Part shown: positions 28,792 to 36,720 of the stretch, piece by piece
Layout of the letters: each line of letters starts with the position of its first letter
How positions within the stretch are numbered: position 1 is the first letter of the stretch
NCBI GenBank assembly: GCA_046047615.1
Contig: JBJOHO010000012.1
Span: forward strand, 1-64,000
Reading direction: 5' to 3'
Length of the DNA stretch: 64,000 nt
Source of the DNA: ZC4RG30 sp046047615
GTDB lineage: Bacteria > Pseudomonadota > Gammaproteobacteria > Steroidobacterales > Steroidobacteraceae
The notes under the pieces: generated by a model
Seen by the model: the letters and a program-made list of their open reading frames with translations, nothing else
What the model was told of the DNA's origin: nothing
The model's database searches: none
Made by a program: the position numbers and the translations under genes

Positions 28792-30167
28792 AGATCGCCA
28801 TCATCGGCAGCGGCATCGCCGGCAACGTGGTTGCGCACCACCTCCACCCGGACCATGACATCCACGTGTTCGAGGCCGGAGATCACATCGGCGGGCATTC
28901 GCACACCCACGACATCGAGATCGACGGGCAGTCGCTCGCCGTGGACACCGGCTTCATCGTCTACAACGACCGCACCTACCCGAATTTCAGCGCGATGCTG
29001 CAGGCCCTGCATGTGCCGACGCAGGAGAGCTCGATGGGCTTCTCCGTGCGCTGCGAAAGCACGGGCCTCGAGTACAACGGCAACACCATCAACAGCCTGT
29101 TCGCGCAGCGGCGCAACCTGTTCCGGCCACGCTTCTGGCGGATGATCCGCGAGATCCTGCGATTCAACCGCGAGGCACCGCAACTGCTGGAGCAGGCGCA
29201 CGACGGCGCAGACATCGCATTGGGCGACTACCTGCGTGCGCAGCGTTACTCACGCGAGTTCATCGACTGGTACATCCTGCCGATGGGTGCGGCCATCTGG
29301 TCGACCGACCTCGACCGCATGCTCGGGTTTCCGGCGCGTTTCTTCATCCGCTTCTTCCACAACCACGGCATGCTGTCGGTCAACCAGCGGCCGGTGTGGC
29401 GCACCGTCAGCGGCGGCTCGCGCGAGTATGTGCGCCGGCTGACGGCGCCCTTCGCGCAGCGTGTCCGTTTGCGCACGCCCGTGCGCGGCCTGCGCCGCCA
29501 CGACACCCACGTCGAGCTGCGCACCGATGGCGGCACGGAACGCTTCGACCAGGTCTTCGTGGCCTGCCACAGCGACCAGGCCTTGGCGCTGCTCGAGGAC
29601 GCCTCGCCGCTCGAATCGGCTGTGCTCTCGGCCATCCCCTACCAGACGGCCGACCTCGTGCTGCACACGGATGCGCGGCTGCTGCCGCGGCGGCAACTGG
29701 CCTGGGCTGCCTGGAACTACCACCTGATGCCGCAGCCCCTGCCCTGCAGCGCCACCGGCCTGCCGGCCACGGCCAGTGCGGCAACGCTGACCTACAACAT
29801 GAACATCCTGCAGCGGCTGCCCTGCCGCAGCACACTGTGCGTGACGCTCAATCGCAGCAGCGACATCGATCCGGCCAAGGTCATCAAGCGGCTCAGCTAC
29901 CAGCACCCGGTCTACACGCCGGCGGGTCTGGCCGCGCAGGCACGCCATGCGGATGTGAACGGCGAACGGCGCACATACTTCTGCGGTGCGTACTGGCGCT
30001 ATGGTTTCCACGAGGATGGTGTGGTCAGCGCGCTGGCCGCGCTCGGGCATTTCGGGCAGCGCAACTCAGTGGAAGTCCCGCGAACGTGGCAGCAGCGCAC
30101 CGAGCAGGCGCGTGCGGTCCACCAGCCGGGCAGCGATCACGTGCATCACCCCGGCCTCGCGCTGTAG
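28788..30167 (+). CDS. FAD-dependent amine oxidase-like protein
   Basis: A 459-residue flavoprotein with an N-terminal dinucleotide-binding motif (MKIAIIGSGIAGNVVAHHL) and the conserved block FEAGDHIGGHSHTHDIEIDG, then VDTGFIVYNDRTYPNF. It is a member of the flavin amine oxidase/phytoene desaturase-like group often found with DUF1365 and a cyclopropane fatty-acid synthase, neither of which follows here. The start is a GTG overlapping the DUF6134 stop. The usual C-terminal motif AYWRYGFHEDGVVSALA is present, but the last 34 or so residues are encoded in sequence that also encodes the end of dnaE2 on the other strand. Confidence 0.85.
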   Translation: MKIAIIGSGIAGNVVAHHLHPDHDIHVFEAGDHIGGHSHTHDIEIDGQSLAVDTGFIVYNDRTYPNFSAMLQALHVPTQESSMGFSVRCESTGLEYNGNTINSLFAQRRNLFRPRFWRMIREILRFNREAPQLLEQAHDGADIALGDYLRAQRYSREFIDWYILPMGAAIWSTDLDRMLGFPARFFIRFFHNHGMLSVNQRPVWRTVSGGSREYVRRLTAPFAQRVRLRTPVRGLRRHDTHVELRTDGGTERFDQVFVACHSDQALALLEDASPLESAVLSAIPYQTADLVLHTDARLLPRRQLAWAAWNYHLMPQPLPCSATGLPATASAATLTYNMNILQRLPCRSTLCVTLNRSSDIDPAKVIKRLSYQHPVYTPAGLAAQARHADVNGERRTYFCGAYWRYGFHEDGVVSALAALGHFGQRNSVEVPRTWQQRTEQARAVHQPGSDHVHHPGLAL

Positions 30168-33100
30168 GCACCCCTCCACCCAGAGCAGCTGCGACTCGAC
30201 CAGCTCACGGCGCTGGCGCCGGCCCAGCTCGCGCCAGACGATGACGTTGGTGTTGCCGGACTCATCCTCGAGCGTCACGAAGGTCACGCCCTTGGCGGTT
30301 TCAGGCCGCTGGCGCGTGACCACGATGCCGGCCACCGCCACGGCGGCGCCGGCTGGCAGGTCCGCGAGCGCTGCCAGCGTGCAGGCCCCACCGGCCGCCA
30401 GCCTGGGCCGCAGCAAGGCCAAAGGGTGGCGCCCCAGCGTCAGGCCCAGCGAGGCGTAGTCGGCGACGATGTCCTGCCCTTCGGTGGGCGCGCGCAACAG
30501 GGGCAGGGCACCCTCCGCGACACCCCGGGGCGCCGTGGGCAAGGAGCGCTCGTAGCCTGCCACCGACCAATAGGCCAGATGCCGGTGGCCACCGAGCGAG
30601 GCCAGGGCACCCGCCGCGGCCAAGGCCTCGAGCTCACCGCGGTCGAGTGCCGCGCGCTCGCCCAGGTCCTGCACGCTGCTGAACGGCGACAGCGCCCGAG
30701 CAGCCTCGATGCGGGCGGCTGCCGCGGCCGGGAGCGACTTGACCAGGTTCAGGCCCAGACGCAGCACCGGCGCGCCGGCCATGTCGGGTTCGAGGCTGCA
30801 CTGGGCGTTGCTGTGCTGCACGTCGACGCCACGCACTTCGACATCGTGCGCCCGCAGGTCGCGCACCAGCTGTGACGGGCCATAGAAGCCCATGGGCAGG
30901 TTGTCGAGCAGCGCCGCAGTGAAGGCCGCCGGGTGATGGCACTTGAGCCACGCCGAGACATACACCAGCAGCGCGAAGCTGGCGGCGTGCGACTCGGGAA
31001 AGCCGTATTCGCCAAAACCCAGCATCTGCTGGTAGATCTGCCGCGCGAAGCCTTCCGCATAGCCACGCTCGCGCATGCCCTGGAGCAGCCGCTGTTCGAA
31101 GCCCTCCAGCCCACCGCGCCGCTTCCAGGCCGCCATGGCCCGCCGCAACTGGTCCGCCTCGCCGGGCGAGAACCCGGCAGCAACAATGGCCAGTTGCATC
31201 ACCTGCTCCTGGAAGATCGGCACGCCCAGGGTGCGTGTCAGCACCCCAGCCACCTCGGGGCTGGGATAGCTCACGGCCTCGGCGCCACTGCGCCGCCGCA
31301 AGTAGGGATGCACCATGTCGCCCTGGATCGGCCCTGGCCGGACGATGGCGACCTCAACCACCAGGTCGTAGTAGCAGCGTGGCCGCAGCCGCGGCAGCAT
31401 CGACATCTGCGCGCGCGATTCGATCTGGAACACGCCTACGGTGTCGGCGCGGCAGATCATGTCGTAGACCTGCGGGTCCTCGGCAGGGACCGTGGCCAGC
31501 GTCAGCGGTGGCGTGCCGTGGAAGCCGGCCACCAGCGCAAAGCAGCGGCGCACGGCGGCCAACATGCCCAGGGCCAATACATCGACCTTGATCAGGCCGA
31601 GTTCGTCGAGATCATCCTTGTCCCACTGGATGACCGTTCGCCCGGGCATCGCCGCGTTTTCCACCGGCACCAGCTCCTCGAGCAGACCCTCGGCAATGAC
31701 GAAGCCACCGACATGCTGCGACAGGTGGCGCGGGAAGCCCACCATTTCTCCCAGCAGGGCCAGCAGCAGCTGCAGCCGCGGCTGCTGCGGATCGAAGCCC
31801 GCGGCAAGAAAGCGCTCGGGGTCGATGGCACGGCCGTTCCACCATTTCACCAGCCGCGACAAGGCCGCGGCCTCCGCGTCCTTGAAGCCCAGCACCCGGC
31901 ACAGGTCGCGCATCGCGCTGCGTGGCCGGTAGCAGGTGACGACGGCCGTGAGCCCGGCACGGTGCCGGCCATATTTTCCGTAGAGGTACTGGATGACCTC
32001 CTCGCGCCGAGCGTGCTCGAAGTCCACGTCGATGTCCGGTGGCTCGGCACGTTCGCGCGAGATGAAGCGTTCGAACAGCATCTGCATGCGCGAGGGATCC
32101 ACCGAAGTGATGCCCAGGCAGTAGCACACGGCGGAATTGGCCGCCGAGCCGCGGCCCTGGCAGAGGATGCCGCGACTGCGCGCGAAACGGACCACATCGT
32201 GTACGGTGAGGAAATACGGCTCGTAGCGCAGCTCCGCGATCAGCGCCAGTTCGTGTTCCATCTGTTTCATGACCGCGGCTGGCACGCCCTGCGGCCAGCG
32301 CTCCGCTGCGCCCTGCAGCGTCAGCTGCCGCAGCCAGGCACTGGGGGTATGGCCCTCGGGCACGACCTCGCGCGGATATTCGTAGCGCAACTCATCAAGC
32401 GAGAAACGGCAGCGGGAGGCCACGGCCTGGGTTTCGGCCAGCAACTCGCGCGGATACAGCCGCTGCAGGCGTGCGCGCTCGCGCAGGTGGCGCTCGCCGT
32501 TGGGATGCAGGTGCCAGCCGGCCGCGGCGACCGGAACGCCGTGGCGGATCGCGGTCAGCACATCCTGCAGGCCACGCCGTTCACGCACATGCATGTGCAC
32601 GTCGCCACAGGCCACGCAGGGCAAGCCCAGCCGCGCTGCCAGCGCCTGCAACTGCTGCAGGCGCCGACGGTCCCGCCCCCCGCACAGCAACTCCACGCCC
32701 AGCCAGGTGGCACCGGGACGCAACGCGGCCACCCATTGGCCGTCATCGGCGGCAGCGTCGACCGCAGCGGGCGCGGTGGGCGGCAACCAGATGGCGAGGC
32801 AGTCCTCGATCGGCAGCTGCGACGGCAACAGCAAGGCTTCGAGGTCCCGGCGCTCCAGGTGGTAGTGCCCCTTGGCGGCGGCCCGCCGGCCGCGCGTCAC
32901 CAGGCGCGACAGCGCGGCATAGCCGCGGCGCGTGGCGGCCAGCAGCACGCAATGCAGCCCGCAGGCAAGCCTGAGCTCGATGCCGACCAGCAGTGGCAGG
33001 CCGATGCGGCGCGCCGCGACATGGGCGCGCACCACGCCGGCGAAGGAACACTCGTCGGTGATCGCCAGCGCCGAATAGCCCAGCGCAGCGGCGCGCTCCA

Positions 33101-33200
33101 CAAGCTCATGGGGGTGCGAGGCACCGCGCAGGAAGCTGAAGTTGCTCAGGCAATGCAGTTCGGCATAGCCCGGCAGGGCGTCGTCAGCCGAAGTAGCCAT
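30066..33200 (-). CDS. dnaE2: Error-prone DNA polymerase DnaE2 (ImuC)
   Basis: A 1044-residue C-family polymerase that performs mutagenic translesion synthesis together with ImuA and ImuB under SOS control. The N-terminal PHP domain begins YAELHCLSNFSFLRGASHPHELVERA. The palm has the catalytic acidic motif PPDIDVDFEHARREEVIQY, the finger/beta-binding regions are complete, and an OB domain follows. It ends in the typical LLPRSRDFH. The ATG at 33200 overlaps imuB by 17 bases; longer open sequence upstream belongs to the imuB region in another frame. Its end is overlapped by the opposing flavoprotein gene. Confidence 0.96.
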   Translation of the reverse strand: MATSADDALPGYAELHCLSNFSFLRGASHPHELVERAAALGYSALAITDECSFAGVVRAHVAARRIGLPLLVGIELRLACGLHCVLLAATRRGYAALSRLVTRGRRAAAKGHYHLERRDLEALLLPSQLPIEDCLAIWLPPTAPAAVDAAADDGQWVAALRPGATWLGVELLCGGRDRRRLQQLQALAARLGLPCVACGDVHMHVRERRGLQDVLTAIRHGVPVAAAGWHLHPNGERHLRERARLQRLYPRELLAETQAVASRCRFSLDELRYEYPREVVPEGHTPSAWLRQLTLQGAAERWPQGVPAAVMKQMEHELALIAELRYEPYFLTVHDVVRFARSRGILCQGRGSAANSAVCYCLGITSVDPSRMQMLFERFISRERAEPPDIDVDFEHARREEVIQYLYGKYGRHRAGLTAVVTCYRPRSAMRDLCRVLGFKDAEAAALSRLVKWWNGRAIDPERFLAAGFDPQQPRLQLLLALLGEMVGFPRHLSQHVGGFVIAEGLLEELVPVENAAMPGRTVIQWDKDDLDELGLIKVDVLALGMLAAVRRCFALVAGFHGTPPLTLATVPAEDPQVYDMICRADTVGVFQIESRAQMSMLPRLRPRCYYDLVVEVAIVRPGPIQGDMVHPYLRRRSGAEAVSYPSPEVAGVLTRTLGVPIFQEQVMQLAIVAAGFSPGEADQLRRAMAAWKRRGGLEGFEQRLLQGMRERGYAEGFARQIYQQMLGFGEYGFPESHAASFALLVYVSAWLKCHHPAAFTAALLDNLPMGFYGPSQLVRDLRAHDVEVRGVDVQHSNAQCSLEPDMAGAPVLRLGLNLVKSLPAAAAARIEAARALSPFSSVQDLGERAALDRGELEALAAAGALASLGGHRHLAYWSVAGYERSLPTAPRGVAEGALPLLRAPTEGQDIVADYASLGLTLGRHPLALLRPRLAAGGACTLAALADLPAGAAVAVAGIVVTRQRPETAKGVTFVTLEDESGNTNVIVWRELGRRQRRELVESQLLWVEGCLQREAGVMHVIAARLVDRTRLLGALLPRSRDFH

Positions 33201-34611
33201 GCAGGTACCAGCCCCCCCCGGCCTGCCGCTCGCGGTAGACCCAGAGCCGTACGCCCTCGCCATCCATCGCTGTGTAGTAGTCGCGGGCAATGGCCGGCGC
33301 GCCTTCCCACCCGCCGGTCTCGATGCGCTCCGGCCCTGCCAGCAGCTGCAAGGGTCGCCCATGCCACAAGGGCAGGCCTGGCTCCACCGCCATGGCCGCA
33401 AGCCGGCTGGGCTCGGGAAGAAGCCACAGCGGGTGCAGGCCGGCCGTCCACTGCGCGGGCCAGACACCGGCAGGCAGCGGCGCTGTACCTGTGGCCGCCA
33501 GCTCGCGGACCATCGAGAGACGCTCCGGACAGTACCCGGCCTGCAGCTGCAGCCCCTGGACCGCGGCCTGCCCCAGGCGCGCCTGCAGCACCTCGATGAA
33601 GGCGGGGACGGCCGTGCTGCCCGCCCCGCCGTGCTCGCCGGGCTTCCACAAGGACTCGCTCGAGACCACGCAGGGACGCAGACGGCCGCTGCGAAGCTCG
33701 ATCGCACGGACGGGTGCAGGCAGGTACCACTGGCCCAGGCGCAATTCGAGCAAGGCTGTCAGACGGGCGGCGCGGTATTCAGGCTGTGCCAGCCGCAGGA
33801 CCCAGCGCGTGGCGGGATGGTCGCGGTGTTGCAGTTGCAGCCCCAGCCGCGTGATGCCGGACTGCCGCCCCTGCAGGAAGACCTGCAGCGCTGCCAGGGC
33901 CGGCTGCACACTGCGGAGCAAGGAGGGTTTGTCCGGCCACTCCCAGGACAGGTCGATACGCTCGTGGAAATATTCCGGCGGTGCCAACGCGCGGCGCGGA
34001 TCGGCCGCGCGGCCAACCAATCGGTCCAGGGAGCGCTGCAAGCCGGAGCCGAAGCGGCGTGTGAAGCCCTCGCGGGGCAGGCGCAGCGCCTCGCCGATCG
34101 TGTGTACCCCCATCGCCGACAGCCGCTGCAGGGACTCGGCAGGCCAGTCCAGACTCGCCAGGGGCAGCGGGGCCAGCCTTCCCACCAAGCGCGCAGGATC
34201 GGTGAGGCAGGCTGAACGCCCTGCCCTGGCCAGCGCGAGCGCCGCCAACGGCGTGGGTGCTGCAGACAGACAGGCACCGGCCGGCAGGCCCTGCTGCAGG
34301 GCCTCCCACAGCGTGCGCAGCCCCCCGAACAGGCGCTGGCTTGCGCCCACCTCGCACAGCACGGCATCCGGCGGTTCAAGACTCACGCGCGGTGAGAAGG
34401 CGCACCATTGCGTTGCAACGGCCTGAACTGCACCGTCCGCCGGCAGGCGTACCGCGGCCCAGAGTTCGCGGCCACCGGCGCCGGGCTCGTCCCAAGGCAG
34501 ACTGGCCTGCAGCGCCTGGACCGCCTGCAGTGGCGCCGCCGCCGGGGTTGCAGGCACGCGTTGCGGCGCCACGGACGGGCGACCAAGCCGTACTGCACGC
34601 GGGTGCTTCAT
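33184..34611 (-). CDS. imuB: ImuB, Y-family polymerase-like SOS protein with atypical N-terminus
   Basis: A 475-residue protein of the ImuB family, a catalytically inactive Y-family polymerase relative that bridges DnaE2 to the sliding clamp. Recognisable ImuB segments are FSPRVSLEPPDAVLCEVGASQRLFGG (about residues 72-97), the finger/thumb region and a C-terminal YYTAMDGEGVRLWVYRER. The usual first 90 or so residues before FSPRVSL are replaced by about 70 residues, Ala/Pro-rich at first, that include QASLPW and LWAAVRLP. imuA ends 10 bases upstream, so a missing upstream exon-like piece is ruled out. It overlaps dnaE2 by 17 bases. Confidence 0.85.
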   Translation of the reverse strand: MKHPRAVRLGRPSVAPQRVPATPAAAPLQAVQALQASLPWDEPGAGGRELWAAVRLPADGAVQAVATQWCAFSPRVSLEPPDAVLCEVGASQRLFGGLRTLWEALQQGLPAGACLSAAPTPLAALALARAGRSACLTDPARLVGRLAPLPLASLDWPAESLQRLSAMGVHTIGEALRLPREGFTRRFGSGLQRSLDRLVGRAADPRRALAPPEYFHERIDLSWEWPDKPSLLRSVQPALAALQVFLQGRQSGITRLGLQLQHRDHPATRWVLRLAQPEYRAARLTALLELRLGQWYLPAPVRAIELRSGRLRPCVVSSESLWKPGEHGGAGSTAVPAFIEVLQARLGQAAVQGLQLQAGYCPERLSMVRELAATGTAPLPAGVWPAQWTAGLHPLWLLPEPSRLAAMAVEPGLPLWHGRPLQLLAGPERIETGGWEGAPAIARDYYTAMDGEGVRLWVYRERQAGGGWYLHGYFG

Positions 34612-34621
34612 GACAGAGCGC

Positions 34622-35245
34622 TCAGGCGGGCCACGGCAGCTCGAGAACGGGTGCGCCGCCGCCACGCCGCTTGAGGAACTGCAGGCGCAGACCGGCGGGC
34701 GAGGCCTGCAGCCCGATGCGCAGGACGGCCGGCGAGGCCTGCTCGCCCGCCTCGGCAGGCCGGAACAGCACACCGAGCGCACGTCCCTGTTCCGCGGCGA
34801 GTGCAAAGCGACGCAGTGCAGCGGGTAGCAATGCCGGTGCCCAGGCAAGGACGGCATCACAGCCGCCCGACTGCAGGGCCGTTTCGACCGACCACTCCAG
34901 GGCACCGCGGCGTACCAGCAGCAGACGGTCGAGGCGGACGCCCGCGACACTGAGGGCGGGTGCGAACAGATCGAAGGGCGGCGCGATGAAGGCCGACCAG
35001 CGGGCCTCAGCGGCAGCGGTGAGCGTTGCCAGCGCCGGCAACCACAGCTGCAAGGCGCCCATGCCCTGCCGCGGCGCCAGCACTTCCACCAGGCCGCTGC
35101 GCGGCCAGCCTCCTCCGGGCAAGGCCTCGTCCAGGAGAGGAAAGCCCGTAGGCAGCACCGCAGCAACCGTGGCACTGCGGCCACGCCACAGGCGCGGGTG
35201 TTGCAACAGCTGCTCCAGCGGCAGCCGGTCTCCAGCGGCGACCAC
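34622..35245 (-). CDS. imuA: ImuA (RecA/SulA-like SOS mutagenesis protein)
   Basis: A 207-residue RecA-like protein without a clear Walker A, needed for DnaE2-dependent mutagenesis. The family pattern is seen in VLPTGFPLLDEALPGGGWPRSGLVEVLAPRQGMGALQL, then LDRLLLVRRGALEWSVETALQSGGCDAVLAW. It starts with GTG at 35245 with AGGA 9 bases upstream and lies 27 bases after the lexA stop, in the lexA-imuA-imuB-dnaE2 operon. Confidence 0.9.
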   Translation of the reverse strand: MVAAGDRLPLEQLLQHPRLWRGRSATVAAVLPTGFPLLDEALPGGGWPRSGLVEVLAPRQGMGALQLWLPALATLTAAAEARWSAFIAPPFDLFAPALSVAGVRLDRLLLVRRGALEWSVETALQSGGCDAVLAWAPALLPAALRRFALAAEQGRALGVLFRPAEAGEQASPAVLRIGLQASPAGLRLQFLKRRGGGAPVLELPWPA

Positions 35246-35272
35246 GGTACAGGTCCTGCGGGTGCCGGGTCT

Positions 35273-35905
35273 TCAGAAGCCTGCCGCCTTGCCGCCGCGG
35301 CGCACCACGCCCACCACGACGCCCTCGATACGCAGCGCCTGGGCCTTGAGATCGACCTTGATGGGCTCGAAGTCTTCGTTCTCGGGCAACAGCCAGGCGA
35401 TGGAACCTTCCTGGCGGTAGCGCTTGACGGTGACTTCGTCTTCGATGCGGGCGACGACGATCTGCCGGCTGCGCACATCAGGAGTGCGATGCACGGCGAC
35501 CAGATCGCCGTCGAGGATGCCGGCGTCCTTCATGCTCATGCCGACCACCTTGAGCAGGTAATGCGGCCGCACCTGGAAGATGGACGGGTCGATGTTGAGG
35601 TGGTCCTCGATGTTCTCCTCGGCGAGGATGGGACGGCCAGCGGCCACCCGGCCGATGAGCGGCAGCCCCGGGGGCGGCTCGCGAAGTGACTCTTTGAGCT
35701 GGATGCCGCGCGAGGCACCGGGTACCAGCGCAATGGCACCCTTGCGCGCCAGGGCGCGCAGGTGGTCTTCTGCGGCATTGGCGGACCGGAAGCCGAGCTG
35801 TTCGGCGATTTCCTTGCGGGTGGGGGGCATGCCGGTCTCGGCGACGCTGTCCTGGATGAGCTGCAGGATCTGCAGCTGGCGGGGCGTGAGGTCTTGGCCG
35901 GACAT
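35273..35905 (-). CDS. lexA: LexA SOS repressor
   Basis: A 210-residue repressor/protease. The N-terminal winged helix-turn-helix begins LTPRQLQILQLIQDSVAETGMPPTRKEIAEQLGF. The self-cleavage site is A89-G90 (VAAGRP), and the catalytic dyad is S124 (VGMSMKD) and K161 (TVKRY). The ATG at 35905 gives the standard length; an open extension to 35989 would cover the operator. A complete LexA box lies 16 bases upstream, so it is autoregulated and controls the imu genes behind it. Confidence 0.97.
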   Translation of the reverse strand: MSGQDLTPRQLQILQLIQDSVAETGMPPTRKEIAEQLGFRSANAAEDHLRALARKGAIALVPGASRGIQLKESLREPPPGLPLIGRVAAGRPILAEENIEDHLNIDPSIFQVRPHYLLKVVGMSMKDAGILDGDLVAVHRTPDVRSRQIVVARIEDEVTVKRYRQEGSIAWLLPENEDFEPIKVDLKAQALRIEGVVVGVVRRGGKAAGF

Positions 35906-35921
35906 GAAGGCTCCAGAGGAA

Positions 35922-35941
35922 TACTGTTCATCCATACAGTA
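35922..35941 (-). promoter_or_regulatory. LexA (SOS) operator
   Basis: The 20-base site has the full TACTGT-N8-ACAGTA palindrome (tactgttcatccatacagta), the gammaproteobacterial LexA consensus. It lies directly before lexA and therefore controls lexA-imuA-imuB-dnaE2. No second such box was seen by eye elsewhere in the window. Confidence 0.93.
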
Positions 35942-36064
35942 ATCCCGGATGCACCGGCGTGCAAGCGTACTGGCTGTGTTCGTCGCCACGCAGCGACGCA
36001 GAGGCGCTGAATCGCCGCTGAATTACTGTACCCGGGCCATGTTTCGCGATAGATCCTCTTGCGA

Positions 36065-36091
36065 GGCAACAACTGTTATGGTCAAGTTGCC
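36065..36091. promoter_or_regulatory. Inverted repeat upstream of the Lpp-like lipoprotein gene
   Basis: GGCAAC and GTTGCC arms are separated by 15 bases, about 90 bases before the lipoprotein start. The symmetry fits a regulator-binding site, but no protein can be named and no clear promoter boxes were found nearby. Confidence 0.3.
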
Positions 36092-36179
36092 ACATCGCAA
36101 AGAGCATCGTTCCGCAGCGCGTGTGGCACGTTGGGATTTGCTTTATTTGACCAGTCACGGAAACCCAAAGGGGAATCAC

Positions 36180-36509
36180 ATGAAGCTCGCTATCAAGATC
36201 GCCACCGTTGCCGCCGTTGCCGCCCTCGCCGGCTGCACCGATCTCAAGCCCCTGCAGGCGCAGGTTGATGACCTGAAGACCCAGGTCGGCAAGCTGAACT
36301 CGGATCTGGCCGCCAACAAGGCCGGTGACGATGCTGGCCACAAGGCCGGTGCCGACGCCAACGCCGCTGCCGGCCGCGCCGCCGCTGCCGCCGCCGCCGC
36401 GCAGAACACCGCCAACCAGGCGCTGGCCGCCGCCCAGGCCGCCCAGGCCGGCGTCGATGCCACCAACGAGAAGATCGACCGCATGTTCAAGCGCTCGGTC
36501 TCGAAGTAA
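36180..36509 (+). CDS. Lpp/OprI-type alanine-zipper lipoprotein
   Basis: A 109-residue lipoprotein with a signal peptide ending in LAGC (lipid on C19) and a long Ala-rich heptad helix (QAQVDDLKTQVGKLNSDLAANKAG, then Ala/Asn/Gln repeats). It ends SVSK; a C-terminal Lys is the residue used by Lpp for peptidoglycan attachment. The pattern fits the Lpp/OprI group, which ties the outer membrane to the wall, but it is longer than Lpp (78 residues). AGGGGAA precedes the ATG, and a strong intrinsic terminator follows. High expression is likely from these signals. Confidence 0.85.
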   Translation: MKLAIKIATVAAVAALAGCTDLKPLQAQVDDLKTQVGKLNSDLAANKAGDDAGHKAGADANAAAGRAAAAAAAAQNTANQALAAAQAAQAGVDATNEKIDRMFKRSVSK

Positions 36510-36530
36510 GTCTTTTACTTCGCGCCATGA

Positions 36531-36560
36531 AAAACGCCGCGCATCTGCGCGGCGTTTTTT
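36531..36560 (+). terminator. Intrinsic terminator of the lipoprotein gene
   Basis: A GC-rich stem (AACGCCGCG paired with CGCGGCGTT) with a short loop is followed by a run of eight T. It lies 21 bases after the stop codon and is the clearest terminator in the window. Confidence 0.92.
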
Positions 36561-36600
36561 TTCGCCTGCCCTCCGGGTGACGGCACAGCGTTCCGTCTGC

Positions 36601-36720
36601 ATGCGCACGAGCGCGCAGCCGGGCACGCCTTGCCGCCTACATGCGCACCAACGCGTACCCCCGCACGCCTCTACGCCTACATGCGGACAAGCGCAGCGCC
36701 CCACGTGAAGCCGCCGCCGA
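36601..36720. repeat. Imperfect 40-bp tandem repeat including the fabH 3' end
   Basis: Units begin at 36601, 36641 and 36681, exactly 40 bases apart. Each begins ATGCGNAC-A-CGC; the first two match over nearly their whole length (ending GCCTAC), and the third, which is the fabH C-terminus, matches mainly over its first 18 or so bases. Read on the minus strand each unit encodes Ala-Leu-Val-Arg-Met, followed by TAG in two units and CAG in the outermost. Confidence 0.8.

Noticed and set aside
30933..33599. An 888-codon open frame on the plus strand
   Set aside because: It is antisense to dnaE2; the composition is that of a GC-rich shadow frame.
36601..36720. CRISPR-like direct repeats
   Set aside because: The repeats are directly adjacent with no spacers, are tied to the fabH coding end and no cas gene is present.
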